This document shows positions 43,443 through 52,404 of a stretch of DNA of 54,369 nucleotides, piece after piece; the first letter of the stretch is position 1; every line of letters begins with the position of its first letter. Made by a program: the position numbers and the translations under genes. The notes under the pieces were generated by a model. It worked only from the letters and a program-made list of their open reading frames with translations. It searched no databases and had not been told where the DNA came from. Origin of the DNA: Microbacterium enclense (GTDB lineage Bacteria > Actinomycetota > Actinomycetes > Actinomycetales > Microbacteriaceae); contig NZ_KQ758474.1 in NCBI RefSeq assembly GCF_001456955.1, positions 113,746-168,114 on the forward strand. The letters are read 5' to 3'.

Positions 43443-43829
43443 GCTCTGCCCTTCTGTCTGCCGCGCCCTCTTCGGCGCGGCGTGATGTCGGTGTGATGCT
43501 GCGGCTGCGGTCGCCGCCCTGATCGAGTGTCCCGCAGAAGCCCTAGCGGATGCGGCCCGTGCGACGTGTCGTGAATGCTCGACGAATGGATGCCGCGGAC
43601 GGCGGTCCGATGCCACCCGGTATTGCGTGGCCGGCCCCGGCCGCGACTCGATGTTCCGCGACGCAGAAACGCCGCGACCGGCGCGGCGTGTCTCGCACAT
43701 GTCGAGGGTCGAAGCGAGGCGCAGGATCCGACCCGCGCCGCCGCCGAACCGGAGGCGCGCGGACACACGAGCGCATCCGACGGGGAGCCGGCAGGACCCG
43801 GACGCCGCGGCATCCGGGTCCTTCGAGGC
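43443..43829. other. xylA-xylB intergenic region
   Basis: 387 bp without a gene. It holds a hairpin after xylA (AGGACCCGGA 43793-43802 / TCCGGGTCCT 43813-43822, 10-bp stem, no T-run), a second GC-rich stem near 43670-43690 (ACGCCGCG..CGCGGCGT) and a hairpin CGCGCC/GGCGCG in the xylB leader near 43461-43478. No operator is obvious. Confidence 0.5.
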
Positions 43830-45017
43830 TCAGCGCGCGCCGAGCAGGTGCTCGGTCGCGAGCTGCTGCAGGCGCACGAAGCCGAAGCCCTTGCCGCCGA
43901 GGTAGGCGTCGGCGTCGAAGTCCTCGTAGGCCGAGCGGTCGGCGAGGAAGTCGTCGTAGGACTCCCCCTCGTTCAGCGTGGGCTCGGCGAGCTCGAACAC
44001 CTTGGCGGCCTGGAGGGCCTCCTGCACTTCGGGGTCGGCGCGGAAGGCCGCGGCGCGCTCCTTGAGCAGCAGGTACGTGTTCATGTTGGCCGACACCGAA
44101 TCCCAGACACCCGTCTCGCCTTCGGTGCGCGAGGGCTTGTAGTCGAAGTGACGGGGTCCGTCGTAGGCGGGCACGCCACCGGGGCCGCCGTTCTCGAGCA
44201 GGTCGACGAGCGCGAACGCGTTGTGCAGGTCGCCGTGGCCGAAGACGAGGTCCTGGTCGTACTTGATGCCGCGCTGACCGTTGAGGTCGATGTGGAAGAG
44301 CTTGCCGTGGTACAGCGCCTGGGCGATGCCGGCGGCGAAGTTCAGGCCCGCCATCTGCTCGTGGCCGACCTCGGGGTTCAGGCCCACGAGCTCGGGACGT
44401 TCGAGCGAGTCGATGAACGCGATCGCGTGGCCGAGGGTCGGCAGCAGGATGTCGCCGCGGGGCTCGTTGGGCTTGGGCTCGATAGCGAAGCGGATGTCGT
44501 AGCCCTTGTCGGTGACGTAGTCGCCGAGCAGGTTGACGGCCTCACGGTAGCGCTCGAGCGCCTGGCGGATGTCTTTCGCGGAGTCGTACTCGGCGCCCTC
44601 GCGGCCGCCCCACATGACGAACGTCTTCGCGCCGAGCTCGGCGGCGAGGTCGAGGTTGCGCAGCACCTTGCGCAGCGCGAAACGGCGCACCTGACGGTCG
44701 TTCGAGGTGAAGCCGCCGTCTTTGAAGACCGGGGCCGAGAAGAGGTTGGTAGTCACCATCGGCGTGACGATGCCGGTGGCATCCATCGCGCCCTTGAGCC
44801 GGTCGATCTGCGTCTGGCGCTCGGCGTCGGTGGAGCCGAAGGCGAACAGGTCGTCGTCGTGGAAGGTCAGGCCGTACGCGCCGAGCTCGGCGAGCTTCTC
44901 CACGACGTGCACGACGTCGAGGGGCTTACGCGTCGGGCCGCCGAAGGGGTCGGTGCCGTTGTAGCCGACGGTCCAGAGGCCGAACGAGAACTTGTCGTCG
45001 CGGGTGGGGGTGGGCAT
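43830..45017 (-). CDS. xylA: Xylose isomerase (class I)
   Basis: A 395-residue enzyme converting D-xylose to D-xylulose (and glucose to fructose). Catalytic and metal residues: His/Asp in [13 protein letters not shown] (about 53-56), Glu/Lys in [13 protein letters not shown] (about 180), Glu/His in [12 protein letters not shown] (about 215), Asp residues in [16 protein letters not shown] (about 245-257) and the late Asp in HFDYKPSR. The length fits the short actinobacterial class. AAGGAG precedes the ATG, and a dyad at 45070-45086 overlaps the promoter. Confidence 0.97.
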   Translation of the reverse strand: MPTPTRDDKFSFGLWTVGYNGTDPFGGPTRKPLDVVHVVEKLAELGAYGLTFHDDDLFAFGSTDAERQTQIDRLKGAMDATGIVTPMVTTNLFSAPVFKDGGFTSNDRQVRRFALRKVLRNLDLAAELGAKTFVMWGGREGAEYDSAKDIRQALERYREAVNLLGDYVTDKGYDIRFAIEPKPNEPRGDILLPTLGHAIAFIDSLERPELVGLNPEVGHEQMAGLNFAAGIAQALYHGKLFHIDLNGQRGIKYDQDLVFGHGDLHNAFALVDLLENGGPGGVPAYDGPRHFDYKPSRTEGETGVWDSVSANMNTYLLLKERAAAFRADPEVQEALQAAKVFELAEPTLNEGESYDDFLADRSAYEDFDADAYLGGKGFGFVRLQQLATEHLLGAR

Positions 45018-45069
45018 TCCTGCTCCTTCGCATGGAGACGCTCGAGCGCGCGGTGATGCGCGCCGGTTT

Positions 45070-45107
45070 TGTTGGTGTTCACAACATATACCCCGGAGGG
45101 TGCGACG
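45070..45107 (-). promoter_or_regulatory. xylA promoter and operator
   Basis: On the minus strand TGGACG and TATGTT (45088-45083) are spaced 17 bp. The dyad TGTTG-N7-CAACA (45070-45086) overlaps the -10 and start site, placed to block transcription. The nearby ROK protein is the obvious candidate repressor; this is inference. Confidence 0.55.
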
Positions 45108-45146
45108 TCCAGCCCCCCACCCAGATGCGCGCGACCGGCAGGCGGC

Positions 45147-45632
45147 TCAGCGCGGCAGCGCGTCTTCGATCGCGGCGACGACCTCGGGGGCGTCGGGCTG
45201 CGTGCGCGGGCTGAAGCGGGTGACGCGACCGTCGGGAGCCACGACGAACTTCTCGAAGTTCCACGAGATACGGCCGGTCTTGCCCTCGGCATCCGGAGTC
45301 TGCGTGAGCTCCTTGTAGAGCGGGTGGGCGTTTCGCCCGTTGACCTTGACCTTCTCGGTCATCGGAAAGGTGACGCCCCACGTCGACGAGCAGTATTCGG
45401 CGATCTTCTCGCTGTCGCTCAGCTCCTGCAGGAACTGGTTGCTGGGGAAGCCGATCACGGTGAACCCGCGGTCGGCGTAGCGCTTGTGCAGTTCTTCGAG
45501 GGTCTCGTACTGGCCGGAGAGCCCGCAGCGCGAAGCGACGTTCACCACGAGCGCGGCTTTGCCGTCGGTGAGTGCGCCGAAGGTGGTCTGTTCGCCCTGC
45601 AGGGTCGTGACGGGGATGCCGGAGAGGTCCAT
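45147..45632 (-). CDS. Glutathione peroxidase family protein
   Basis: A 161-residue thiol peroxidase of the GPx family. The peroxidatic Cys is in NVASRCGLSGQYETLEELH (about residue 36). GFPSNQFLQEL has Ser where many members have Cys, and a second Cys is in IAEYCSSTWGVTFPM. The Trp-Asn pair is in RISWNFEKF. Cys-based members usually reduce peroxides with thioredoxin. ATG 45632 follows GAGGAT by six bases. It may remove peroxide made by the alditol oxidase at 47953 and the amine oxidase. Confidence 0.92.
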   Translation of the reverse strand: MDLSGIPVTTLQGEQTTFGALTDGKAALVVNVASRCGLSGQYETLEELHKRYADRGFTVIGFPSNQFLQELSDSEKIAEYCSSTWGVTFPMTEKVKVNGRNAHPLYKELTQTPDAEGKTGRISWNFEKFVVAPDGRVTRFSPRTQPDAPEVVAAIEDALPR

Positions 45633-45668
45633 GCTCCGATCCTCGCACCGCCGGCTTCGACCGGGGTG

Positions 45669-46330
45669 GGAGCCGGCGAGAAACGGCGCCTCGCGGAAGA
45701 AACGGCGCGATTGCGAGGTGGGAGCCGGCGAGAAACGGCATCGCGTGGAAGAAACGGCGCGGCGCGGCGTTTGTGCGGGCGACGAGCGTTTCTCGCGGGC
45801 CCCGCCGACCGGCCCGCATGACCGGGCGGGGTTGCGGGGTGGGTACGGGCGAGAAACGGCATCGCGCGGAAGAAGCGGCGCGGCTGCGGGGCGGGAGCCG
45901 TCGAGAAACGGCATCGCGCGGAAGAAACGGCGCGGCGCGGCGTTTGTGCGGGCGACGAGCGTTTCTCGCGGGCCCCGCCGACCGGCCCGCATGACCGGGC
46001 GGGGTTGCGGGGTGGGTACGGGCGAGAAACGGCATCGCGCGGAAGAAGCGGCGCGGCTGCGGGGCGGGAGCCGTCGAGAAACGGCATCGCGCGGAAGAAA
46101 CGGCGCGGCGCGGCGTTTGTGCGGGCGACGAGCGTTTCTCGCGGGCCCCGCCGACCGGCCCGCATGACCGGGCGGGGTTGCGGGGTGGGTACGGCGGTGC
46201 GATGGGATCGCGCGCAAGAAGCGGGCGCGCCGCAGCGTAAGAGCCGTCGAGAAACGGCATCGCGCGGAAGAAACGGCGCGGCGCGGCGTTTGTGCGGGCG
46301 CCGAGCGTTTCTCGCGAGCCGCGCCGACCG
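45669..46330. repeat. Tandem array of a 173-bp unit (about 4 copies, locus G)
   Basis: The landmark CGTTTCTCGCG occurs at 45787, 45960, 46133 and 46306, exactly 173 bp apart. Each unit also has GAGAAACGGC copies in the opposite sense, so it can form hairpins GAGAAACG/CGTTTCTC. The two central units are almost identical; the outer ones are diverged. The array fills the gap between divergent gpx and ROK genes and stops just before the ROK -10 box. Apparent long frames on both strands are by-products of the repeat. Confidence 0.9.
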
Positions 46331-46354
46331 GCCCGCCCGTGGCACAGTTGTCGC

Positions 46355-47515
46355 ATGGTCACCGCGGGGAGTCGAGGCGACGGCATGCGCCGCGCCAATC
46401 TTGCGCTCGTGCTGCGCACCGTGCACCGCGAGGGTCCGCGTTCGCGTGCCGCCCTGACCGAGACGACCGGCCTGAACCGCTCCACCATCGCCGACCTCGT
46501 GGGCGAACTGCAGCGCGCGGGCCTGGTCGTCGAGCGCGCGTCCGAGGGACTGGGTCGCGTCGGCCGCCCCTCCCCCATCGTCGCGCCCGACCCGCGCGTC
46601 GTCGCCGTGGCCGTCAACCCGGAGGTCGACGCCCTCGACATCGGCGCGGTGGCGCTCGACGGTGAGATCGTCGCGCGCGAGCGACTCGAGCAGAGCGCCC
46701 TCCTGACCCCCGAACGCACGGTCGAGCTCGTCGAGGCGACCCTCGCCGACTGGCGCAGCGGTCCGCTCGCAGAATCCCACGTCGTGGGCGTGGGCGTCGC
46801 CGTGCCCGGTCCGGTGCGCGCGTCCGACGGACTCGTACGCGAGGCCCCCCACCTCGAATGGCTCGACGCCCCCCTGTCCGATCTGATGACGGATGCCACG
46901 GCCTTCCCCACCCATGTCGGCAACGACGCCGCCCACGGCGCGCTGGCCGAGTACCTCTTCGGTGCCGCGCGCGGCGCGCACGACGTCGTCTACCTCAATG
47001 GCGGCGCGAGCGGCATCGGCGGTGCCGTCATCATCGGCGGCGCGCTGCTCGGCGGCGCCGGCGGGTACGCCGGGGAGTTCGGGCAGAACCGTCCGGGCAT
47101 CGTCGACCCGGCGGACCGCCGGGCGCTCGACGGCGTGCTCGAAGACGAGGTGAGCCGCACGCTGCTGCTGGAGGCCGTGGGTCTCGACGGCGGTGACGAC
47201 ACCGCCCTGGCCGCAGCCCTGGCATCCACCGTCGATCCGTCGGCGCTCGCCGAGATCGAGCGCCAGCGACGCATCCTCGCGACCGCCCTGGCGAACGCGG
47301 CGAACGTGCTGAACCCGGCCGTGATCGTGCTCGGCGGATTCCTCGCGGTGCTCGCCGCACACGACCTCGATGGTCTCGACGCCGCCGTCCGCGCGCAGAC
47401 GATGCCCGCTTGCGCCGACGACCTGCGGTTGGCGGTCGCGGAACTGGGCGCGGACCGCCTGCTCGTCGGCGCCGCCGAGGCGGTATTCGAGGCGCAGCTG
47501 TTCCCGACGCGCTGA
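46355..47515 (+). CDS. ROK-family transcriptional regulator
   Basis: A 386-residue regulator with an N-terminal winged helix (NLALVLRTVHREGPRSRAAL, TETTGLNRSTIADLVGELQR) and a ROK sugar-kinase-like domain (VGVGVAVPGPV, HVGNDAAHGALAEYLFGAAR, VVYLNGGASGIGGAVIIGG). The zinc motif that normally follows GEFGH (CxCGxxGC) is absent; here the stretch reads AGEFGQNRPGIVDPADR. It is likely a XylR-type repressor of the xyl genes. The ATG follows CACAGT by six bases (46343-46348). Confidence 0.9.
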   Translation: MVTAGSRGDGMRRANLALVLRTVHREGPRSRAALTETTGLNRSTIADLVGELQRAGLVVERASEGLGRVGRPSPIVAPDPRVVAVAVNPEVDALDIGAVALDGEIVARERLEQSALLTPERTVELVEATLADWRSGPLAESHVVGVGVAVPGPVRASDGLVREAPHLEWLDAPLSDLMTDATAFPTHVGNDAAHGALAEYLFGAARGAHDVVYLNGGASGIGGAVIIGGALLGGAGGYAGEFGQNRPGIVDPADRRALDGVLEDEVSRTLLLEAVGLDGGDDTALAAALASTVDPSALAEIERQRRILATALANAANVLNPAVIVLGGFLAVLAAHDLDGLDAAVRAQTMPACADDLRLAVAELGADRLLVGAAEAVFEAQLFPTR

Positions 47516-47546
47516 GGCGGGGCGGGGCCGATCTCACGGCGGCCGC

Positions 47547-47752
47547 GATCGACACCGGCACGAAACCGGGCGACCGCGACCGGCGCGGGCACGAGACCGG
47601 GCGGCCGCTGTCGGCGCCGGCACGGGACCGGGCGGCCGCGACCGACGCGGGCACGGACCGCACCTCCGCGATCGACACCGGCACGAAACCGGGCGACCGC
47701 GACCGACGCCGACACGAGACCCGGCACCCGCGGTCGACGCCGGCACGGGAGG
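47547..47752. repeat. Tandem 31-bp repeat, about 6.7 copies (locus H)
   Basis: Units start at 47547, 47578, 47609, 47640, 47670, 47701 and 47732 (31 bp, one of 30). Consensus begins GA-CGACGCCGGCACG-GACC and ends CGGGCG-CCGC. Units 1 and 5 are identical, giving an exact 42-bp repeat at 123-bp distance. The rest of 47516-47952 is C-rich and contains only the AldO promoter region. Confidence 0.85.
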
Positions 47753-47952
47753 ACATTCCGCGTGCGGAGGACCCCTGAGGACCGCGGCATCCTCCCCTCC
47801 CCGAATCTCCTCCCGCCGGCGCCTCCGTCCGCCTCCCCATCGACCGATGAGACCGTCCCGAACCTCCCTCCCACCCCTCCGCCCACCTCCCCCGCGACAG
47901 CGAAGACCGCCGGCCCGACCCCGATGTCGGCGGGGCGGGGCAGGATGGAAGC

Positions 47953-49200
47953 GTGATCCAGACACGCGAGGCCGGAGCCACCTGGTCGGGCAACCACCGC
48001 TACCGCGCCACCGAAGTGCTGCTGCCGAGCGACTTCGACGAGCTCGCCGAGGTCGTGGCATCCGCTGACTCGCTGCGCGTGCAGGCGACGCGGCACACGT
48101 TCAACGACGTCGCCGATTGCGATGCCTCCCTCGTCTCGCTGGAGCGCCTGCCGACCCGCATCGAGATGATCGACGACCGCGTCCGCGTCGAGGGCCTGGT
48201 CACCTTCGCGCAGCTCGCGCCCGTGATCGAGGCCGAGGGGCGCGCGCTGCACAACCTCGGCTCGCTCCCCCACATCTCGGTCGCGGGAGCCACGGCGACC
48301 GGCACGCACGGCTCCGGGGTGCGGAACGGCAACCTGTCGAGCGCGGTGCGGGCGCTCGAGATCATGGATGCCGAGGGGCACACGCAGCGCATCGATCAGA
48401 CGCACGAGTGGTTCCCCGCGGCGGCGGTCGGGATCGGGGCGTTCGGCGTCGTCACCGCCGTCGAGCTGCAGACCGAGCCCACCTACGAGGTCACGCAGCA
48501 GGCGTACACCGGCGTCTCGTGGAGCGATATCGCGGGCGACCCCGAGCGGGTGTTCGGCGGCTCGCGCAGCGTCAGCGTCTTCACCACCTGGGGCGACCCG
48601 GCGCACGACCTCATCTGGGCCAAGAGCGACGACGGCGACCCGGCGTGGGTCGAAGAACTCGGCGGGCAGCCCGTCGGCGACGACATCCACCTCGGTCGCA
48701 TCCGCACCGTCGACAACACCACCCCGCGCGCAACGCCCGGGCCCTGGCACACGCGCCTGCCGCACTTCCGCGCCGACGCGCTGCCGAGCGACGGCGATGA
48801 GATCCAATCCGAGTATTTCGTGCCGTTCGCCTCGGCGCGTGAGGCCCTCGCGGCAGTGCGGGCGATCGCGCCCGCGTTCGACGCGCACCTGCTCGTCACC
48901 GAGCTGCGCACGGTCGCCGCCGACGAGCTCTGGCTGAGCCCCGCGTATCAGCGTGACGTGCTCGCCATCCACTTCACCTGGCGCAACGACACCGCCGGAG
49001 TGCTCGGCGTGCTGCCCGCCATCGAGGCCGCTCTCGCCCCGTTCGAGGTGCGGCCGCACTGGGGCAAGGCGTTCACGATGCCCGGGGCCGACGTGCGGGC
49101 GACGCTCGAGCGGGTCGACGAGTTCGTGGGCGCCGCACGCGCGGCCGACCCGCGAGGCGTCTTCCGCAACGACTTCCTCCGCCGCACGCTCGGGCTGTAA
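47953..49200 (+). CDS. FAD-dependent alditol oxidase (xylitol oxidase-like)
   Basis: A 415-residue VAO-family flavoprotein. The FAD-binding start has RVQATRHTFNDVADCDASLV, where His48 matches the histidyl-FAD site of Streptomyces AldO. ISVAGATATGTHGSGVRNGN is the second FAD motif, and the C-terminus HWGKAFTM...RGVFRNDFLRR is typical of aldonolactone/alditol oxidases. The reaction would be alditol (xylitol, sorbitol) plus oxygen to aldose plus hydrogen peroxide. GTG 47953 follows CAGGAT by six bases. Its place near xyl genes fits conversion of xylitol to xylose. Confidence 0.9.
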   Translation: MIQTREAGATWSGNHRYRATEVLLPSDFDELAEVVASADSLRVQATRHTFNDVADCDASLVSLERLPTRIEMIDDRVRVEGLVTFAQLAPVIEAEGRALHNLGSLPHISVAGATATGTHGSGVRNGNLSSAVRALEIMDAEGHTQRIDQTHEWFPAAAVGIGAFGVVTAVELQTEPTYEVTQQAYTGVSWSDIAGDPERVFGGSRSVSVFTTWGDPAHDLIWAKSDDGDPAWVEELGGQPVGDDIHLGRIRTVDNTTPRATPGPWHTRLPHFRADALPSDGDEIQSEYFVPFASAREALAAVRAIAPAFDAHLLVTELRTVAADELWLSPAYQRDVLAIHFTWRNDTAGVLGVLPAIEAALAPFEVRPHWGKAFTMPGADVRATLERVDEFVGAARAADPRGVFRNDFLRRTLGL

Positions 49201-49240
49201 CCCAGCGCACAGGCTCGGTCGCGGCAGGTCGCAGCATAGC

Positions 49241-49856
49241 CTCAGCGATGTGCACAACCTCAGCGATGCGCACAACCTCAGCGATGTGCACAACCTCAGC
49301 GATGTGCACAACCTCAGCGATGCGCACAACCTCCGCAGACCGGGCCCGGATGCCACTGACTTTGCGTGCATCGCGGAGGTTGTGCGCGACGACGTCGGCG
49401 GGCATCGGCGCCATCCTCGACCTCGTGGCATCCGTCGACACGTGCGGCGCGTACTCCGCGATGTGCACAACCTCAGCGATGTGCACAACCTCAGCAGAGC
49501 GGGCCCGGATGCCACTGACTTTGCGCGCATCCCGGAGGTTGTGCGCGACGACGTCGGCGGGCAACGGCGCCATCCTCGACCTCGTGGCATCCGTCGACAC
49601 GTGCGGCGCGTACTCCGCGATGTGCACAACCTCAGCGATGTGCACAACCTCAGCAGAGCGGGCCCGGATGCCACTGACTTTGCGCGCATCACGGAGGTTG
49701 TGCGCGACGACGTCGGCGGGCAACGGCGCCATCCTCGACCTCGTGGCATCCGTCGACACGTGCGGCGCGTACTCCGCGATGTGCACAACCTCAGCAGACT
49801 CGGTCCGGATGCCACTGACTATGCGCGCATCGCGGAGGTTGTGCGCAACGACGGAT
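49241..49856. repeat. Nested tandem array: 18-bp and 159-bp units (locus I)
   Basis: Five copies of CTCAGCGATG-GCACAAC (18 bp) at 49241-49330 are followed by a 159-bp higher-order unit with landmark GGGCCCGG at about 49342, 49501 and 49660. A last partial unit near 49801 is shorter by exactly one 18-bp copy. Each unit contains GTGCACAACCTC and its inverse GAGGTTGTGCGC, about 45-60 nt apart, so hairpins are possible. It fills the gap between the convergent AldO and SDR genes. Confidence 0.9.
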
Positions 49857-49967
49857 ATCCCACCAGCGGGAACGCGGACGCGCCGAACCTTCCGCGCGTT
49901 CCCCCGACGGAAGCGAACCACGCGAGCGACGCCGCCCACCGCGGCGCCGCCGGCGTGGCATCCGGGA

Positions 49968-50696
49968 TCAGCGGCTCGAGTAGCCGCCGTCGATGGGGAG
50001 CGAGACGCCCGAGATCATGCCGGCGCCGTCGCTGAGGAGGAACACGATGGGGGCGGCGATGTCGTCTTCGGTCGCCCACTTGTGCAGCGGCATGGCCTCG
50101 AGGAACGGTCCCTCGATGTCGGGGCGACCCCAGTACCAGGCCGACATCGGCGTCATCACGACGGTCGGGTTCACGCTGTTGACCCGGATGCCGTAGCCGC
50201 CGAGCTCGAGGGCCGACACACGCGTGATGTTGTCGAGCGCCGCCTTCGACGAGCCGTACGAGATGTGGCCGGTCAGAGCCACGAGGCTGGCCTGGCTCGA
50301 GACGTTGACGATCGCGCCGCCCTTGCCGACGCGGATCATCTCGCGGGAGGCGTACTTGGTGACCAGCAGCGAGCCGCGGGCGTTGATGCTCATGACCTTG
50401 TCGAAGACGTCGATGTCGGTCTCCATGGGCGTGGCGATCTCGCCGCCCCAGCCGCCGCAGTTGACGACGCCGTAGAGGTCGCGACCCTCGATCGCGGAGC
50501 GGATCTCGTCCTCGGACTCCAGGTCGAAGACCACCGGCTCGGCGCCGGTCTCGTCGGCGATCGCGGCGACGCTGTCGGCCGTGCGCCCGGCGGCCAGCAC
50601 GGTGGCGCCCGCGGCGACGAGGTGGCGGACGGTCGCTCCGCCGATGCCGCCGCCGGCGCCGGTGACGAGGATGGTGCGGTCGGTGAATTCGGTCAT
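49968..50696 (-). CDS. SDR oxidoreductase, L-xylulose reductase-like
   Basis: A 242-residue short-chain dehydrogenase. The cofactor motif is LVTGAGGGIGGATVRH with GRTADSV after strand 2 (favouring NADPH). The catalytic set is Ser in VNVSSQASLVALTG and Tyr-x3-Lys in SYGSSKAALDN. VNPTVVMTPM is the block seen in dicarbonyl/L-xylulose reductase, suggesting xylulose-xylitol interconversion. VNCGGWGG replaces the usual NNAG. Divergent from the frc operon with shared operators; GAAAGAG precedes the ATG. Confidence 0.9.
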   Translation of the reverse strand: MTEFTDRTILVTGAGGGIGGATVRHLVAAGATVLAAGRTADSVAAIADETGAEPVVFDLESEDEIRSAIEGRDLYGVVNCGGWGGEIATPMETDIDVFDKVMSINARGSLLVTKYASREMIRVGKGGAIVNVSSQASLVALTGHISYGSSKAALDNITRVSALELGGYGIRVNSVNPTVVMTPMSAWYWGRPDIEGPFLEAMPLHKWATEDDIAAPIVFLLSDGAGMISGVSLPIDGGYSSR

Positions 50697-50753
50697 GGGG
50701 CGGCTCTTTCGCGGGTCGGGTGGTCGAGGACGACATCGGTGTCGTCGCGGCCC

Positions 50754-50759
50754 ACTATA
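50754..50759 (-). promoter_or_regulatory. -10 box of the SDR gene
   Basis: TATAGT on the minus strand, with the upstream palindrome at 50778-50791 covering its -35 region. Confidence 0.5.
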
Positions 50760-50777
50760 ACCACAGAATCACGCGGA

Positions 50778-50826
50778 TGACTTCGGTGTCATGACGAATT
50801 CGTCACGACTGTTGACACCGGTGACA
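50778..50826. promoter_or_regulatory. Three tandem TGAC-N6-(GTCA) operators
   Basis: TGACTTCGGTGTCA (50778-50791), the perfect palindrome TGACGAATTCGTCA (50792-50805) and TGACACCGGTGACA (50813-50826) lie side by side between the divergent SDR and frc genes. The third overlaps the frc -35. No regulator gene for them is in the window. Confidence 0.7.
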
Positions 50827-50841
50827 TGGTGGCCGTACGGT
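50812..50841 (+). promoter_or_regulatory. Promoter of the frc-type operon
   Basis: TTGACA (50812-50817) and TACGGT (50836-50841), spacing 18 bp; the best consensus -35 seen in the window. The start would be near 50848, leaving a leader of about 85 nt. Confidence 0.65.
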
Positions 50842-50932
50842 GACCAGAGTTCGACCGGCGACCACCTCGCCGAACCCGCTCCATCGACGCAGCACACGAC
50901 GTGCGGCGCCGCCCGGAAGGACCCACACAGCC

Positions 50933-51627
<695 letters not shown>

Positions 51628-51631
<4 letters not shown>

Positions 51632-52404
51632 GCACCACCACGACCGTGCCGGTGTTGCAGGCGCGCGGGTTGTCGCGTCAGTTCGGTCATGTCCGGGCGT
51701 TGAACAACGTCGATTTCGAGGTCTACCCCGGGGAGGTCACCGCGTTGATCGGTGACAACGGTGCCGGCAAGTCCACCCTGGTGAAGGCGCTGTCGGGCAA
51801 CCTCGCCGTCGACGAGGGGCAGATCCTCTTCGACGGCAAGCCGATCGAGATGACCAACCCGCAGGTCGCGTCATCGCTGGGCATCGAGACGGTCTACCAG
51901 GACCTCGCGCTCGCCCCGCACCTGGACCCGGTGCAGAACATGTACCTGGGTCGCGAGATCCGCCGCCCGGGCATCGCCGGGGCGCTGGGGTTCATGAAGA
52001 CCAAGGACATGGCGAAAGCCTCCCGCGCCGCGTTCGACGAACTCGGTGCGACGGTGCGCTCGCTCTCCTCGCCGGTGGGGGAGATGTCGGGTGGGCAGCG
52101 GCAGGCGATCGCGATCGCCCGCGCCGTGCACTGGGCCGGGCGCCTGGTGTTCCTCGACGAACCCACCGCCGCCCTCGGGGTGCGTCAGACGAAGAACGTC
52201 CTCGAAACGATCCGCCGGGTGCGCGACAAGGGCATCGCCGTGGTCCTCATCTCGCACTCCATGCCGCACGTGATGGAGGTCTGCGACCGCATCCAAGTCC
52301 TCCGCTTGGGCACCCGCGTGGCCAACATCGACGCGAAGAACACCTCCATGGAAGAACTCGTCGGGCTCATGACCGGCGCCGTCACGAAGGACGACCAGAA
52401 ATGA
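51628..52404 (+). CDS. Sugar ABC transporter ATP-binding protein (FrcA type)
   Basis: A 258-residue single-domain ATPase. Walker A ALIGDNGAGKSTLVKALSGN, Q-loop VYQDLALAPHL, signature GEMSGGQRQAIAIARA, Walker B LVFLDEPTAALG and H-loop LISHSMPH. It is half the size of the fused RbsA/XylG type, as in Frc systems. AAGGAG lies seven bases before the ATG, which overlaps the kinase stop. Confidence 0.93.

Noticed and set aside
45669..46330. Repeat-containing frames on both strands between gpx and ROK
   Set aside because: They share the 173-bp DNA period, lack ribosome sites and have shadow-like composition.
46990..49815. A 941-codon minus-strand frame with repeated peptides
   Set aside because: It reads through the 18/159-bp array and antisense of AldO and ROK; the repetition comes from the DNA repeats, not a protein.
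49241..49856. Possible CRISPR array
   Set aside because: The 18-bp copies are directly adjacent with no unique spacers, and no cas genes are near. The 31-bp array at 47547 is rejected for the same reason.
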